Shown one piece after another: positions 51,237-60,926 of a stretch of DNA of 64,000 nt. The stretch's first letter is position 1; the number at the start of each line of letters is the position of its first letter. Source of the stretch: Alphaproteobacteria bacterium (GTDB taxonomy: Bacteria > Pseudomonadota > Alphaproteobacteria > ATCC43930 > CGMCC-115725); contig JAGWON010000009.1 of assembly GCA_028871055.1 (NCBI GenBank), positions 62,001 through 126,000 of the forward strand. Direction: 5' to 3'. Both the position numbers and the translations under genes were made by a program. The notes beneath the pieces are model-generated. The model saw only the letters and a list, made by a program, of their open reading frames with translations. It ran no database searches and was not told the origin of the DNA.

Positions 51237-52785
51237 TCTCGGAACCAGCTTTCTCGCCAGCGTGGCGCGCGATCCCGACGCGCTCGCGATCGTCGACGGC
51301 GACCTGCGACTCGGCTACGCGGCGTGGCTCGACAAGATCTCTTGCATCGTCGCGGGGCTCGACGCGCTCGGCCTGAAGAAAGGCGACCACCTCCTGACCG
51401 TGCTGCAGAACCGCTGGGAGGCGGCGACGCTACATTGGGCGTGCCAATTCGCCGGCATCATCCTGACGCCGCTCAATTGGCGGGTGAAGGCCGACGAGAT
51501 CGATTACTGCATCGAGGACGCTGGGGCTGCCGCGTTGGTTTACGAGGACGTATCGGCCAAAGCCGTGGCCCTGTCGCACCGCGCCGCTGCGCTGCCGCGC
51601 ATCCGTGTCGGCGCCGCTGCGCCGGGCGAGACCGCGTTCGCCGCCATGCTGGCGCAAAGCGCACCCAGGGTGACGCCGCGCGTCGATGCCGACGCCTGGT
51701 CGCTGATGCTCTATACCTCGGGCACCACATCGCGCCCCAAGGGCGTGCCGCGCCGCCACTGCGCCGAGCGCGCGGCGGCGCTGGCCCATGTCGCGCAAAA
51801 TCTCTACGCGCATGGCGAGCGTACCCTCGGCGTGATGCCGCTCTATCACACCATGGGCGTGCGGTCGCTGCTCGCCATGTCGCTGATCGGCGGTGTCTTC
51901 GTCTGCCTGCCACGCTTTGACGTGCGGGCGGCGCTCGGCCTGATCGCGCGCGAGCGCGTGACAAACCTTTATCTCGTTCCGACGCTCTATCACGATCTCG
52001 TCCACCATCCGGATTTTGCCAGGTCCGACATGCGCTCGGTGCGCAAGCTCGGCTTCGCTGGCGCGCCGATGACCGATGCCCTCTTGAAGAAGCTCGACGC
52101 GGTGTTCAAGCCCGAGGTGTTCGTGAATCACTACGGCAGTTCTGAGGTCTATACTTTCACCATCGACCAGAAGGCGGCGGCGAAACCGGGATCGGCCGGC
52201 CGCGCCGGGCTCAATCAGATGATCCGGGTGGCCAAGCTCGGCGCCAACACGCCGGCGGAGCTGGCCGGGGTCGGCAAGGAAGGCGAGATCATCGCGCTCA
52301 TGGCCGGCGACGAATCCTTCGAAGGTTATTGGCGCCGGCCCGACGCCGACGCCAAGGCGCTGCGCGACGGTTGGTATTTCACCGGCGACACCGGCTATTT
52401 CGACGCCGCCGGCGACCTGTTCGTTACCGGCCGGGTCGACGACATGATCATCACCGGCGGCGAGAACGTCTCGCCGGTCGAGATCGAAAGCTGTCTCTCG
52501 CTGCATCCGGCGGTGTCCGAGGTCGCAGTGGTGGGATTGGCCGACGAGCGTCTGGGCAAGGCGGTCACTGCCTTCATTAAGCGTGCCGCGCCGGTGACCC
52601 CGGCGGAGATCGACGAGTTCTGCCGAAAATCCGGCCTCGCCAACTTCAAACGCCCGCGCCGCGTGATCTTCGTCAGGGATATCCCAAAATCGCCGGTCGG
52701 CAAGCTGTTGCGCCGTAAGTTGGTGGCGGGCGAATACCAGCTTGCCGACGCAGTGTCGCGTGCAGAAGAGGAAGCAAAGACATGA
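51229..52785 (+). CDS. Class I adenylate-forming enzyme (acyl/aryl-CoA ligase)
   Basis: LMLYTSGTTSRPKGVPRRH; GWYFTGDTGYFDAAGDLFVTGRVDDMIITGGENVSPVEIE; SPVGKLLRRKL. Confidence 0.92.
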   Translation: MLDLGTSFLASVARDPDALAIVDGDLRLGYAAWLDKISCIVAGLDALGLKKGDHLLTVLQNRWEAATLHWACQFAGIILTPLNWRVKADEIDYCIEDAGAAALVYEDVSAKAVALSHRAAALPRIRVGAAAPGETAFAAMLAQSAPRVTPRVDADAWSLMLYTSGTTSRPKGVPRRHCAERAAALAHVAQNLYAHGERTLGVMPLYHTMGVRSLLAMSLIGGVFVCLPRFDVRAALGLIARERVTNLYLVPTLYHDLVHHPDFARSDMRSVRKLGFAGAPMTDALLKKLDAVFKPEVFVNHYGSSEVYTFTIDQKAAAKPGSAGRAGLNQMIRVAKLGANTPAELAGVGKEGEIIALMAGDESFEGYWRRPDADAKALRDGWYFTGDTGYFDAAGDLFVTGRVDDMIITGGENVSPVEIESCLSLHPAVSEVAVVGLADERLGKAVTAFIKRAAPVTPAEIDEFCRKSGLANFKRPRRVIFVRDIPKSPVGKLLRRKLVAGEYQLADAVSRAEEEAKT

Positions 52786-53576
52786 GCGACCATAATTCCC
52801 GTCTCCAGAGCCTGGACGGCTTCCGCGTCACGGTCGACGCGGCCCGCGCGCGCGCCGACGTCGTGCTCGACCGGCCGCCCTTCAACGTCATCACCATGCC
52901 GCAGCGCGACCAGATCCGCCGCGTCTTCGAGGCGCTCGATGAGGACGAACGGGTGCGCGTCATCGTGCTCGGCGCCGCCGGCGAGCATTTCTCCTCGGGT
53001 GGTTACATCAAAGGCTTCATGGAGGCTTCGCCCGAGCACGTCTCGAAACTCGCCTGGAACATCGCCGCGCCGGCGCGGTGCAGCAAGCCGGTGATCGCGG
53101 CCAATCGCGGCTTTTGCTTCGGCGTCGGCTTCGAGATTTCGCTCGCCTGCGATTTCCGCTTGACTTCGGAAACCTGCTTTTACGCGCTTCCGGAACAGAA
53201 GCTGGGGCAAATCCCGGGCTCCGGCGGCTCGGCGCGGCTCCAGAAGATTGTCGGCATCACCCGCACCAAGGACATCGTCATGCGCTCAAAGCGCATACCG
53301 GCGAAGCAGGCCTATGAATGGGGTCTTGCCACCGAGCTGGTGCCGGATGCCAAGCTCGAAGCGGCGACTGATGCGCTGGCGCAGGAGCTGGTCGGCTTTT
53401 CGCCGCTGGCGCAACGCACAGCAAAGAAGTTGCTCAACGACACTGAGGACGCGTCGCTCTCGGTCGCGATCGAGCTCGAGGGCCATTGCTACAGCCGGCT
53501 GCGCACATCGGAGGACTTCAAGGAAGGCGTCGCGGCATTTCACGAAAAACGCACGCCCAAGTTCCGCGGCGTTTGA
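52782..53576 (+). CDS. Enoyl-CoA hydratase/isomerase family protein
   Basis: DRPPFNVITMPQRDQIRRVFEAL; CSKPVIAANRGFCFGVGFEISLACDFRL; LPEQKLGQIPGSGGSARL. Confidence 0.92.
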   Translation: MSDHNSRLQSLDGFRVTVDAARARADVVLDRPPFNVITMPQRDQIRRVFEALDEDERVRVIVLGAAGEHFSSGGYIKGFMEASPEHVSKLAWNIAAPARCSKPVIAANRGFCFGVGFEISLACDFRLTSETCFYALPEQKLGQIPGSGGSARLQKIVGITRTKDIVMRSKRIPAKQAYEWGLATELVPDAKLEAATDALAQELVGFSPLAQRTAKKLLNDTEDASLSVAIELEGHCYSRLRTSEDFKEGVAAFHEKRTPKFRGV

Positions 53577-53592
53577 CCGAACGGAGGATCCA

Positions 53593-55026
53593 ATGCCGGA
53601 CCAGTCCCGCCTCAACGCGCCGGTGGCTGCGCCAGTGACCACTTTGCGCGGCTGGCTTGACAATCTGGCCGAGCATGGTCGCTTGGCGGTGATCCGGCCG
53701 GATGTCGGCTTGCGCTTCGAGCTCGCCGCGATCTCGAAGCGGCTCGACGGCAGCAAGGCGACGTTCTTCCCACACCCAGGTGGCCATGCGATTCCTGTCG
53801 TCTCGGGGCTGTTCGGCGATCGGGCCTGGGTGGCGGATGCGATGGGCGTGACGGCCGATGCCGTCCTGGCGCGCTTCAGCGCCGCGGTGGCGAATCCACT
53901 GCCCTGGCGAGAGGTGAAATCGGCACCGGTCCAGGAAATCGTCCACGACCAGGTTGACCTGCTGCGCCTGCTGCCGATTCCGACGCATAACGAACTCGAC
54001 AGCGGGCCCTATATCAGCGCCGGGCTGCTGATCTCGCGCAACCCGCGCACTGGCGTGCAGAACGTCGCCATCCACCGCTGCCAGGTGAACGCGCCGGACG
54101 AGCTCGGCATTCTCTTGTTGCCGCGCCATACCCTTGCCTTCTACGAGGCGGCGGAGCGGGATGCCGAGGCGCTCGAGATCGCCATTGTCATCGGCGTCGA
54201 TCCGCTGACCTCGCTCGCCTCGCAGTCGATCGCGCCGCTCGATTTCGACGAACTCACCATCGCCGGCGCGCTGCACGGTGAGCCGATCGAGGTGGTGAAA
54301 TGCCAGACCAACGCGGTGCGCGTGCCGGCTAGCGCCGAGATCGTGCTCGAAGGCCGCATTCTGCCGCACCGGCGCGAACCCGAAGGCCCATTCGGCGAGT
54401 TCCCGCAATACTACGGCGAACGTGCGAAACGCCACGTCGCCAAGATCGACCGCATCACCCATCGCCGCGACGCGATCTTCCATACCATCGTCGGCGGAGC
54501 GAACGAGCATCTTCTTCTGGGCGCGATCCCGCGCGAGGCGACGCTGCTCGGCCACCTGCGCCGCAACTTCCCGAACGTGCTTGACGTGCATCTTTCAATG
54601 GGCGGCGTTGGGCGCTACGTGCTCTATGTCAAGCTGCACAAGCGTCAGGAGGGCGAGGCGAAGAACGTGATCATGGGCGCCTTCGCCGGACATTACGACA
54701 TAAAGCACGTCATCGTGGTCGACCAGGACGTCGACATCCACAATTGGCGCGAGGTCGAATGGGCGGTCGCGACGCGCGCCCAGGCGGACCAGGATCTGGT
54801 CATAGTCGCCAACGCTCAGGGCTCGAAGCTCGATCCCTCGTCGCACGATGGCGTCAGCGCCAAGATGGGTATCGACGCGACCGTGTCGCTCTCGGCACCC
54901 GCCGGGAAATTCAAGCGTATTTATGTGCCGGGCGAGGAAAGCGTCGATCTGGCAGCGGTCGTGGATACCAAGATGGGCGGCGACTGGCGCCACGCGAGGG
55001 ATGGGCAGGGCCAACGAACGAAATGA
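53593..55026 (+). CDS. UbiD family (prenylated-FMN) decarboxylase
   Basis: TGVQNVAIHRCQVNAPDELGILLLPRHTLAFY; VPASAEIVLEGRILPHRREPEGPFGEFPQYYGE; AIPREATLLGHLRRNFPNVLDVHL. Confidence 0.93.
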   Translation: MPDQSRLNAPVAAPVTTLRGWLDNLAEHGRLAVIRPDVGLRFELAAISKRLDGSKATFFPHPGGHAIPVVSGLFGDRAWVADAMGVTADAVLARFSAAVANPLPWREVKSAPVQEIVHDQVDLLRLLPIPTHNELDSGPYISAGLLISRNPRTGVQNVAIHRCQVNAPDELGILLLPRHTLAFYEAAERDAEALEIAIVIGVDPLTSLASQSIAPLDFDELTIAGALHGEPIEVVKCQTNAVRVPASAEIVLEGRILPHRREPEGPFGEFPQYYGERAKRHVAKIDRITHRRDAIFHTIVGGANEHLLLGAIPREATLLGHLRRNFPNVLDVHLSMGGVGRYVLYVKLHKRQEGEAKNVIMGAFAGHYDIKHVIVVDQDVDIHNWREVEWAVATRAQADQDLVIVANAQGSKLDPSSHDGVSAKMGIDATVSLSAPAGKFKRIYVPGEESVDLAAVVDTKMGGDWRHARDGQGQRTK

Positions 55027-55151
55027 GACTTCTAGGTAAGTACGATGACCGCTCCATGATCTACTCTATGGGCATGGCGCCGCCTGTTGGAACCTGACAG
55101 GCACAAAGAACGCCGCACAATAAACCACGAATGATAGGGGGAAAAACGGGC

Positions 55152-56468
55152 ATGTCGAGCACCGCTGGAACCACGAGCGTAGCCTGGCCGGTCGGCAAGA
55201 AACAGATGGTGACGGCGATCATCGCCTCGTCGCTGGGCTGGGCTCTCGATCTTTTCGACCTCTTCATCCTGCTCTACGTCGCGCCGATCGTCGGCAAGCT
55301 GTTTTTCCCGTCGGCCTTTCCGACACTCTCGCTGGCGGCAGTCTATGCCTCCTTCGCCGTCACGCTGCTGATGCGGCCTTTCGGCTCGGCGCTGTTTGGG
55401 TCCTACGCCGACCGCTTCGGCCGTCGCGGCACGATGATCGTCGCAGTCGTCGGCGTCGGCATCTCCACGGCGCTGTTCGGCGCGCTGCCGACCATCGATC
55501 AGATCGGCGCCGCGGCCCCGATGATCTTCCTCGTCCTGCGGCTGGTCCAAGGCCTGTTCGTCGGCGGCGTGGTCGCCTCGACCCATACCATCGGCACCGA
55601 ATCTGTCCCACCCTACTGGCGCGGCGCGATGTCGGGCCTGATCGGCGGCGGCGGCGCCGGCATCGGCGCGTTGTTGGCCTCGATCGTCTATTTCATCACC
55701 ACCGAGGCATTCCCTGGCGACCTTTACGCCGTGTGGGGTTGGCGCTGCATGTTCTTCTCCGGGATTCTCAGCTCGATCCTGGGATTCTTCATCTTCAGCA
55801 GCCTCGAGGAATCGCCCATTTGGGCGGAGCTTGCGGCCAAGCGTAGTCAGGTGATGAAGGCACCGGTGCGCGCGCTGTTCTCGCGCGAATATCTTCCGGT
55901 GCTTCTTGTCAACCTGATGATGACCGTCGGCGGCGGCGCAGGCTATTACCTGACCTCGGGCTATCTGCCGGCCTTCCTCAAGGTCGTGAGCAAGATTCCG
56001 AGCAGTTCGGCGTCGCTGATCTTGATCGCTGGAAGCTTCATTGCGATCATCGCGTCGATCACGGCCGGCCACCTGAGCACGTTGTGGGGACGCAAGCGCA
56101 CGCTGCTGATCCTGGCGCTGATTCGGATCGTGCTGCTGCCGCTGTGCTACCTCGAGATGGCGAATACCAGTGACATCGCGACGCTTGCATTCTGGGGGCT
56201 GCTGCTGACCTTCTTCGGCAACGCGGGCTACGCACCGCTGTTGATCTTCCTCAACGAGCGCTTCCCGACCGCGATGCGTTCGACCGGCACCGGCCTGTCG
56301 TGGAATATCGGCTTCGCGATCGGCGGCATGATGCCGATCTTCGTCTCGTTGTCCTCGGCGACGCCGGCCGATCTGCCGAAGATGCTGACGATCTTCGTCT
56401 TCGGGATTTCGGTGCTGTTCCTGCTCGGGGCGCTGGTCATCCCGGAGACCAGGGGCAACTTCAAGTAA
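55152..56468 (+). CDS. MFS transporter, metabolite:H+ symporter type
   Basis: SSLGWALDLFDLFILLYVAPIVG; FGSYADRFGRRGTMIV; about 12 hydrophobic segments. Confidence 0.9.
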   Translation: MSSTAGTTSVAWPVGKKQMVTAIIASSLGWALDLFDLFILLYVAPIVGKLFFPSAFPTLSLAAVYASFAVTLLMRPFGSALFGSYADRFGRRGTMIVAVVGVGISTALFGALPTIDQIGAAAPMIFLVLRLVQGLFVGGVVASTHTIGTESVPPYWRGAMSGLIGGGGAGIGALLASIVYFITTEAFPGDLYAVWGWRCMFFSGILSSILGFFIFSSLEESPIWAELAAKRSQVMKAPVRALFSREYLPVLLVNLMMTVGGGAGYYLTSGYLPAFLKVVSKIPSSSASLILIAGSFIAIIASITAGHLSTLWGRKRTLLILALIRIVLLPLCYLEMANTSDIATLAFWGLLLTFFGNAGYAPLLIFLNERFPTAMRSTGTGLSWNIGFAIGGMMPIFVSLSSATPADLPKMLTIFVFGISVLFLLGALVIPETRGNFK

Positions 56469-56484
56469 CCGGCGGGCAGGCGGC

Positions 56485-57243
56485 ATGGGACGGCTGAACG
56501 GGCGGGCTATCATCGTCACCGGTGCGGCGCAGGGCATCGGCGCCGCCTATGCCAAGGCGCTTGCAGCCGAGGGCGCGCGCCTTGGCCTCTGCGACCTGCA
56601 AGTGCCCGATTCCACCGTCGCGGTGATCAAGCAGGCCGGCGGCGACGCCTTTGGCATGGCCTGCGACATCACCGACGGCAAGGCGGTGGGCCGGCTCGTC
56701 CAGGCCACCGAAAAGGCCTTCGGCGGGGTGCAGGGCCTAGTCAACAACGCGGCGCTGTTCGGCAACCTGCCGCTGAAACGCATCGAGGAAATCGAGTCCG
56801 CGGAATTCGACCGCGTCATGTCGGTTAATGTCCGCGGCTCGTTCGAATGCGTGAAGGCGGTGCTGCCGGTGATGCGGCGCCAGCGCTACGGCAAGATCAT
56901 CAATGTTGCCTCGGGCACCGTGTTCAAGGGCACGCCGATGATGCTCCACTACGTCGCGTCGAAAGGGGCAATCGTCGCCCTGACGCGCAGCGTCGCGCGC
57001 GAATGCGGCGACGACGGCATCCGCTGCAACTGCCTCGCGCCCGGCCTGACCATGTCCGAGAACGTGCGCAGCAACCCGGCTTGGGCCGACGCAATCGTCA
57101 AGGCCAACATCGCCAGCCGTTGCATCAAGCGCGAAGCGACGCCCGACGATCTGTTGGGCACGCTGGTGTTCCTGGCGTCCGCCGATAGCGATTTCATGAC
57201 CGGTCAGACTGTCGTGGTGGACGGCGGCTCGGTCACCCATTAA
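56485..57243 (+). CDS. SDR family oxidoreductase
   Basis: IIVTGAAQGIGAAYAKALAAEGA; VNNAALFG; YVASKGAIVALTRSVARE; TGQTVVVDGGSVTH. Confidence 0.94.
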   Translation: MGRLNGRAIIVTGAAQGIGAAYAKALAAEGARLGLCDLQVPDSTVAVIKQAGGDAFGMACDITDGKAVGRLVQATEKAFGGVQGLVNNAALFGNLPLKRIEEIESAEFDRVMSVNVRGSFECVKAVLPVMRRQRYGKIINVASGTVFKGTPMMLHYVASKGAIVALTRSVARECGDDGIRCNCLAPGLTMSENVRSNPAWADAIVKANIASRCIKREATPDDLLGTLVFLASADSDFMTGQTVVVDGGSVTH

Positions 57244-57264
57244 GGCCGACTGCCAACCCACCCG

Positions 57265-58233
57265 TCAACCCGACCGATAAAGCGGTAGCTTGGTGCCGGC
57301 GGCGGTGCGCTCGACCACGACGTCGCGCCGAAACCGGAAGAGCTTCGCCGGCCGTCCGCCGGTCGCGGTCGAAACCTTGCCGGTTTCCTCGACCAACCCC
57401 TGTTGTTCGATGAGGCGGCGGAAGTTCTGCTTGTGGAGACGCTGCCCGGCCAGCGCCTCGACCGCGCACTGCAATTGAAAGAGCGTGAAGCTTGCCGGCA
57501 TCAGCTCGAACACCACCGGCCGGTATTTGATCTTGGCGCGCAGCCGGGCGATGCCGGTGGCGAGGATGCGGCGGTGGTCGTGCATCATCGGCATTCCGAG
57601 GGCGAGGGTGCCGTCCGCGGATGGCCTGCTTTCCGCCTCGGGCACGAGCCCCGCTTCCCACAGCAGCTCGTAGCGTTGGAGCACGAACTCCTCATTCCAA
57701 CCGCGCCCCGACGTTGCAAAGGCGACCTCGATGCGTTCGCGCCGTTCACGTTTCAGCGGCTCCGGCCCTTGCCGCACCCATGCCCGCAACCGCGGCACGA
57801 TCGCGCTTGCGATCAGCCGCGGCGATCCGCGCCGCCAGTCCTCCCAGGGAAAATAGCGATACCAGTTGTGCCACGCGGCTTCCGCGCCATCGGCGCCGGC
57901 GCGTTCGCGCGTCAGGCCGAGATAGCTGATCGAAATCAGGCGCTCGATCGTTCCCGCGCGCGTGCGCTCGCGATCGGCGAAGGTATAGAGCTGCTCGACA
58001 TAACCCAGCGCATGCCCGGTCTGGTCCTCGACCCACGAACGCACGCCACTCTGCAAGGTGCGATGGCGCGATTGCAGCGGACCCGCGGGCAGGAGCTGGC
58101 CGCCGTGCAGCGCGAGCACGCGCGGCTCATCGGCGGTAACGGCGACGATGACCGCCGTCAGTTCGACGGCAAGCGCGCTGGTCGCCGGCTCGGTACCGGG
58201 TTCGGGCCTGCGCTCGAGGTCGAGTCGGGTCAT
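57265..58233 (-). CDS. nadQ: NUDIX-like transcriptional regulator of NAD synthesis, NadQ/NrtR type
   Basis: Degenerate NUDIX N-terminus (LTAVIVAVTADEPRVLAL), C-terminal winged helix (FTLFQLQCAVEALAGQRLHKQNFRRLIEQQGLVEETGK), divergent from nadABC. Confidence 0.8.
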   Translation of the reverse strand: MTRLDLERRPEPGTEPATSALAVELTAVIVAVTADEPRVLALHGGQLLPAGPLQSRHRTLQSGVRSWVEDQTGHALGYVEQLYTFADRERTRAGTIERLISISYLGLTRERAGADGAEAAWHNWYRYFPWEDWRRGSPRLIASAIVPRLRAWVRQGPEPLKRERRERIEVAFATSGRGWNEEFVLQRYELLWEAGLVPEAESRPSADGTLALGMPMMHDHRRILATGIARLRAKIKYRPVVFELMPASFTLFQLQCAVEALAGQRLHKQNFRRLIEQQGLVEETGKVSTATGGRPAKLFRFRRDVVVERTAAGTKLPLYRSG

Positions 58234-58312
58234 GTGTTCGCGCCTTCGCCGCCTATTACGCCATAGGGCGGAGCGGCGCGCCATCCGGCGGCCGCGGCGG
58301 TCTTGACAGCCA

Positions 58313-58333
58313 TTATGTTCAACCCTAGCATAA
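58313..58333. promoter_or_regulatory. Candidate NadQ operator 1: TTATGTTC-AACCC-TAGCATAA
   Basis: Imperfect 8-N5-8 palindrome between nadQ and nadA. Confidence 0.65.
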
Positions 58334-58374
58334 CTTCGGTAATGGGCGTTCGCGCCCGTTTTCTTTGCCACCTG

Positions 58375-58395
58375 AAATGCTCAGAAGGAGCATAA
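58375..58395. promoter_or_regulatory. Candidate NadQ operator 2: AAATGCTC-AGAAG-GAGCATAA
   Basis: Perfect ATGCTC/GAGCAT core with the same 8-N5-8 architecture; ends 1 nt before the nadA ATG and includes its SD. Confidence 0.65.
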
Positions 58396-58396
58396 T

Positions 58397-59368
58397 ATGC
58401 TGGATACGATCACCCTCGAGAGGCTTTACCAGCGCGTGCGCCAGGCCATTCCGCCGGTCGAATGGCCGGTCTTCGCCGACGACATCGCGGCCATCCTGGC
58501 GCTGAAGCAGGCGCGCAACGCCGTCATCCTGGCGCACAACTACCAGACACCGGAGATCTACCACTGCGTCGCCGACATCACCGGCGACAGTCTCGCTCTG
58601 GCGCGCGAAGCGGCGAAAACCGCCGCACGCACCATCGTCCTGGCTGGCGTGCACTTCATGGCGGAGACCGCCAAGCTCCTCAATCCCGACAAGACGGTGT
58701 TGATCCCCGATCTGCATGCCGGCTGCTCGCTGGCCGGCTCGATCACCGCCGCCGACGTGCGGCTGCTGCGCCAGCGCTATCCCGGCGTGCCGGTGGTCAG
58801 CTACGTCAACACCTCCGCCATGGTGAAAGCGGAATCCGACATCTGCTGTACCTCGGGCAACGCGAAGAGAGTCGTCGAATCGCTCGGCGTATCGCGCGTC
58901 ATCATGCTGCCCGACGAATATCTGGCGCAGAATGTGGCGGCCGAGACGGGAGTCGAGATCGTCGCCTGGCGCGGTCACTGCGAAGTGCACGAGCGCTTCA
59001 CGGCGTCGGAAATCCGCTCGCTCCGCGCGGAGCATCCGGGCATTGTCGTGCTTGCCCATCCTGAATGCCCTCCCGACGTCGTCGCCGAGGCCGATTTCGC
59101 CGGCTCGACCGCGGCGATGTCGAATTACGTCGCCACGAAACATCCGGCGCGCGTCGTGCTCATGACGGAATGCTCGATGAGCGACAATGTCGCGCTCGAG
59201 CATCCCGAGACGGCGTTCGTGCGGCCGTGCAACCTCTGCCCGCACATGAAGCGCATCACCCTGTCCAACATCCGTCATGCGCTCGAAACCATGACGCACG
59301 AGGTGACGATCGATCCGCGCATCGCCGTTCCGGCGCGCCGTGCCGTCGAGCGCATGCTGGCGGCGTGA
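58397..59368 (+). CDS. nadA: Quinolinate synthase
   Basis: [52 protein letters not shown]. Confidence 0.96.
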   Translation: MLDTITLERLYQRVRQAIPPVEWPVFADDIAAILALKQARNAVILAHNYQTPEIYHCVADITGDSLALAREAAKTAARTIVLAGVHFMAETAKLLNPDKTVLIPDLHAGCSLAGSITAADVRLLRQRYPGVPVVSYVNTSAMVKAESDICCTSGNAKRVVESLGVSRVIMLPDEYLAQNVAAETGVEIVAWRGHCEVHERFTASEIRSLRAEHPGIVVLAHPECPPDVVAEADFAGSTAAMSNYVATKHPARVVLMTECSMSDNVALEHPETAFVRPCNLCPHMKRITLSNIRHALETMTHEVTIDPRIAVPARRAVERMLAA

Positions 59369-59374
59369 GCCCAG

Positions 59375-60922
59375 ATGGATTCGATCTCACAGACCTTCGT
59401 CGGTTGCCCGGTCGTGATCGGTGCCGGCATTGCCGGATTGATGACGGCGCTGCATCTCGCCCCCGAGCCGGTCATCGTCTTGGCCAAGGCGCCGCTCGGA
59501 TCGGGTTGCGCCAGCGGCTGGGCGCAAGGCGGCATCGCCGTCGCAGTTGGTGAAGACGACGATCCTGTGCGCCATGCCGCCGACACCCTTGCTGCCGACG
59601 GGCTATGCGACCAGGCGGTGGTGCGGCGGATCACCGCCGCCGGCCCAGCGGCTCTCGCCGAGCTCGTCCGCCGCGGCGTCGTCTTCGACCGTGCACCGGC
59701 CGGGCCTTACAAGCTCGGTCTTGAGGGCGGTCATGGCCGTCGCCGTATCGTGCATGCCGCGGGCGACGGAACCGGGCGGGCGATCATGATGGCGCTGATC
59801 GAGGCGGTGCGACGGACGCCATCGATCACCGTGCTCGAAGGCGTCGACGCGCGCAGGCTGACCGTCGAGGACGGCGCCGTCGCGGGCGTGCTCGCGGTCG
59901 CGGCGGATGGACTGCGGATCCTGCCAAGCGCACGCGTGGTGATCGCGACCGGCGGCATCGGCGGACTCTATCGTGAAACGACCAACCCGCTCTCGGCGAT
60001 CGGCCAGGGCCTGGTCCTGGCCGCTCGAGGCGGCGCGGCGCTCGCCGATATGGAGTTCGTCCAGTTCCATCCGACGGCACTTGATGCCGGTCTCGATCCG
60101 ATGCCGCTGGTGAGCGAGGCGGTGCGCGGGGAAGGGGCGCTGCTCGTCGATGAGGCGGGAAACCGGTTCATGGTCGATTATCCGCGCGCGGAGCTCGAGC
60201 CGCGCGACGTCGTGTCTCGCGCGGTATGGCGCGAGTCCGCTGTCGGCCGCCGCGTCTTCCTCGATGCGCGCGGCGTGCTCGGCGGCCGCTTCGCCGAGCG
60301 CTTCCCGGGCATTGCCGCGGCGTGTTGCGCCGCCGGCATCGATCCGGCGGTCGATCCGATCCCGATTCGCCCGGCCGCGCACTATCACATGGGCGGAATT
60401 GCCGTCGACGCGGCGGCACGCAGCTCGATCGCCGGGCTGTGGGCGGTGGGCGAAGCCGCGGCGAGTGGCCTCCACGGCGGCAATCGCCTGGCGAGCAACT
60501 CACTGCTCGAAGCCTGCGTCTGCAGCCACGCGGTCGCGGACTCCGTTGCCGGCGCGGCGTCGCGGCCGCCGCGCCTCCGGACGGCCGGCGTCTCGTATCT
60601 CCCGCTGTCGCCACGGGCCGAAAAGGTGCGCCGGATCATGGCAGAGCACGTCGGCGTGTTGCGCGACCGCCGCGGGTTGGCCGCGGCGATCGGCGCGCTG
60701 GCGCCGCTCGCCTTTGCCTCCGGTCTGGAGGCAGATCCGGCCCTCGTCGGCCTCTTTATCGCGGTGGCGGCGCTGCAGCGGGCGGAGAGCCGCGGCAGTC
60801 ATAGCCGAACAGATTTTCCCGCCCACTCGCCCGACGGTGCGCGCCGCTCGTTGCTTCGGCTTGCGGACGTGGAGCGCGCGGCACTCGACGCCGTCGACGA
60901 CCGCGTCTCGTCCGGAGCGTGA
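59375..60922 (+). CDS. nadB: L-aspartate oxidase
   Basis: VVIGAGIAGLMTALHLAPEPVIVLAKAPLGSGCASGWAQGGIAVA; HYHMGGIAVDAAARSSIAGLWAVGEAAASGLHGGNRLASNSLLEACV. Confidence 0.96.
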   Translation: MDSISQTFVGCPVVIGAGIAGLMTALHLAPEPVIVLAKAPLGSGCASGWAQGGIAVAVGEDDDPVRHAADTLAADGLCDQAVVRRITAAGPAALAELVRRGVVFDRAPAGPYKLGLEGGHGRRRIVHAAGDGTGRAIMMALIEAVRRTPSITVLEGVDARRLTVEDGAVAGVLAVAADGLRILPSARVVIATGGIGGLYRETTNPLSAIGQGLVLAARGGAALADMEFVQFHPTALDAGLDPMPLVSEAVRGEGALLVDEAGNRFMVDYPRAELEPRDVVSRAVWRESAVGRRVFLDARGVLGGRFAERFPGIAAACCAAGIDPAVDPIPIRPAAHYHMGGIAVDAAARSSIAGLWAVGEAAASGLHGGNRLASNSLLEACVCSHAVADSVAGAASRPPRLRTAGVSYLPLSPRAEKVRRIMAEHVGVLRDRRGLAAAIGALAPLAFASGLEADPALVGLFIAVAALQRAESRGSHSRTDFPAHSPDGARRSLLRLADVERAALDAVDDRVSSGA

Positions 60923-60926
60923 ATCG

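Noticed and set aside
55032-56537. 501-aa antisense ORF over the MFS transporter
   Set aside because: Charged repeats (RRGDDRRHH etc.) are what hydrophobic TM codons read as in reverse; not a real protein.
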